DNA from: an uncultured Verrucomicrobiales bacterium
GTDB taxonomy: Bacteria > Verrucomicrobiota > Verrucomicrobiia > Verrucomicrobiales > Akkermansiaceae
Direction: 5' to 3'
DNA length: 5,527 nt
NCBI GenBank assembly: GCA_937969125.1
Contig: CALBVA010000318.1
Coordinates: 1-5,527, forward strand
Part shown: one piece after another, positions 5,372 to 5,527 of the stretch
How positions within the stretch are numbered: the stretch's first letter is position 1
Layout of the letters: every line of letters starts with the position of its first letter
Position numbers and translations under genes: made by a program
The notes under the pieces: model-generated
Databases searched by the model: none
What the model was told of the DNA's origin: nothing
The model's input: the letters and a program-made list of their open reading frames with translations, nothing else

Positions 5372-5527
5372 TCAGTCTCTGAGCCCACCGCATGATCTTT
5401 TTTGGCCGCAGCGCTAGCGCCTTTGCGGTTCAATTCTGCCCGCCTCCAAATGAGCGGAAAATTATAAAGGTCATTTACCACACAAATGTTAGAAGCCTTC
5501 TCGTTCCAATCATAGAACGAAGACTTT
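5368..5527 (-). CDS. Possible C-terminal part of an unrecognised protein, cut by the window edge
   Basis: On the minus strand a frame is open from the right edge to a TAG at 5370-5368, giving about 52 residues. It has an aromatic first part (S-S-F-Y-D-W-N-E near the edge, then V-V-N-D-L-Y-N-F-P-L-I-W-R-R) and a hydrophilic tail ending K-K-D-H-A-V-G-S-E-T-D. Such a tail is common at a true C-terminus. The stop overlaps the folE2 stop by 4 bp in convergent orientation. I recognise no family. The plus strand is also open from an ATG at 5392 to the edge, so the choice of strand rests on composition alone and is tentative. Confidence 0.4.
   Translation of the reverse strand, partial: KSSFYDWNEKASNICVVNDLYNFPLIWRRAELNRKGASAAAKKDHAVGSETD
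5406..5428. repeat. GC-rich inverted repeat downstream of folE2
   Basis: CCGCA (5406-5410) pairs with TGCGG (5424-5428) around the palindrome GCGCTAGCGC (5411-5420) and a 3-base bulge. No T-run follows on either strand; the T-run at 5398-5403 precedes it on the plus strand. It may be a weak stop signal for folE2, or only coding sequence of the minus-strand frame. Confidence 0.3.

Noticed and set aside
5392..5527. Plus-strand open frame from ATG 5392 to the right edge
   Set aside because: It is only 45 codons with unremarkable composition and no motif. The minus-strand frame looks somewhat more protein-like, though neither is secure.

Overview
The window (roughly 55-60% G+C by eye) reads as ordinary chromosomal DNA of a bacterium from the PVC group, most likely Verrucomicrobiota. 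This is an inference from three things: a secreted protein of the planctomycete/verrucomicrobial type with prenyltransferase/squalene-oxidase-like repeats, a protein of tandem FKBP modules, and gene starts without Shine-Dalgarno sequences. No mobile element, CRISPR array, tRNA or rRNA was found. I see no convincing new multi-gene system. The most interesting points are the leader region between rho and rpmG, the remodelled N-terminus of Rho, and a set of zinc-independent protein forms.

Layout. Positions 1-1049 (+) hold the 3' part of a gene for a protein of repeated FKBP-type peptidyl-prolyl isomerase modules, closed by a strong intrinsic terminator (1080-1117). Positions 1149-2189 (+) encode a 346-aa exported alpha/alpha-toroid repeat protein. 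It converges, across only 15 bp, with rho (2205-3572, -), which encodes transcription termination factor Rho with an Arg/Asn/Gly-rich disordered N-terminus in place of the usual helical Rho_N domain. Positions 3573-4032 are a 460-bp intergenic region with no credible gene but with several strong inverted repeats. It must carry the divergent promoters of rho (-) and of the ribosomal protein genes (+).

Positions 4033-4206 (rpmG, bL33) and 4237-4479 (rpsR, bS18) form a two-gene operon ended by a second intrinsic terminator (4511-4543). folE2 (4583-5371, +) encodes the GTP cyclohydrolase IB that begins tetrahydrofolate synthesis. At the right edge an open frame on the minus strand (5368-5527) may be the C-terminus of an unrecognised protein, overlapping the folE2 stop codon by 4 bp.

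How the genes relate. Most are housekeeping: protein folding, transcription termination, ribosome structure and folate synthesis. rpmG, rpsR and folE2 lie in one direction, and each encodes a form that does not need a structural zinc (bL33, bS18) or is the alternative to the zinc enzyme FolE. This could reflect adaptation to low zinc, or simply be the lineage's only versions. None of the five visible gene starts has a Shine-Dalgarno sequence.
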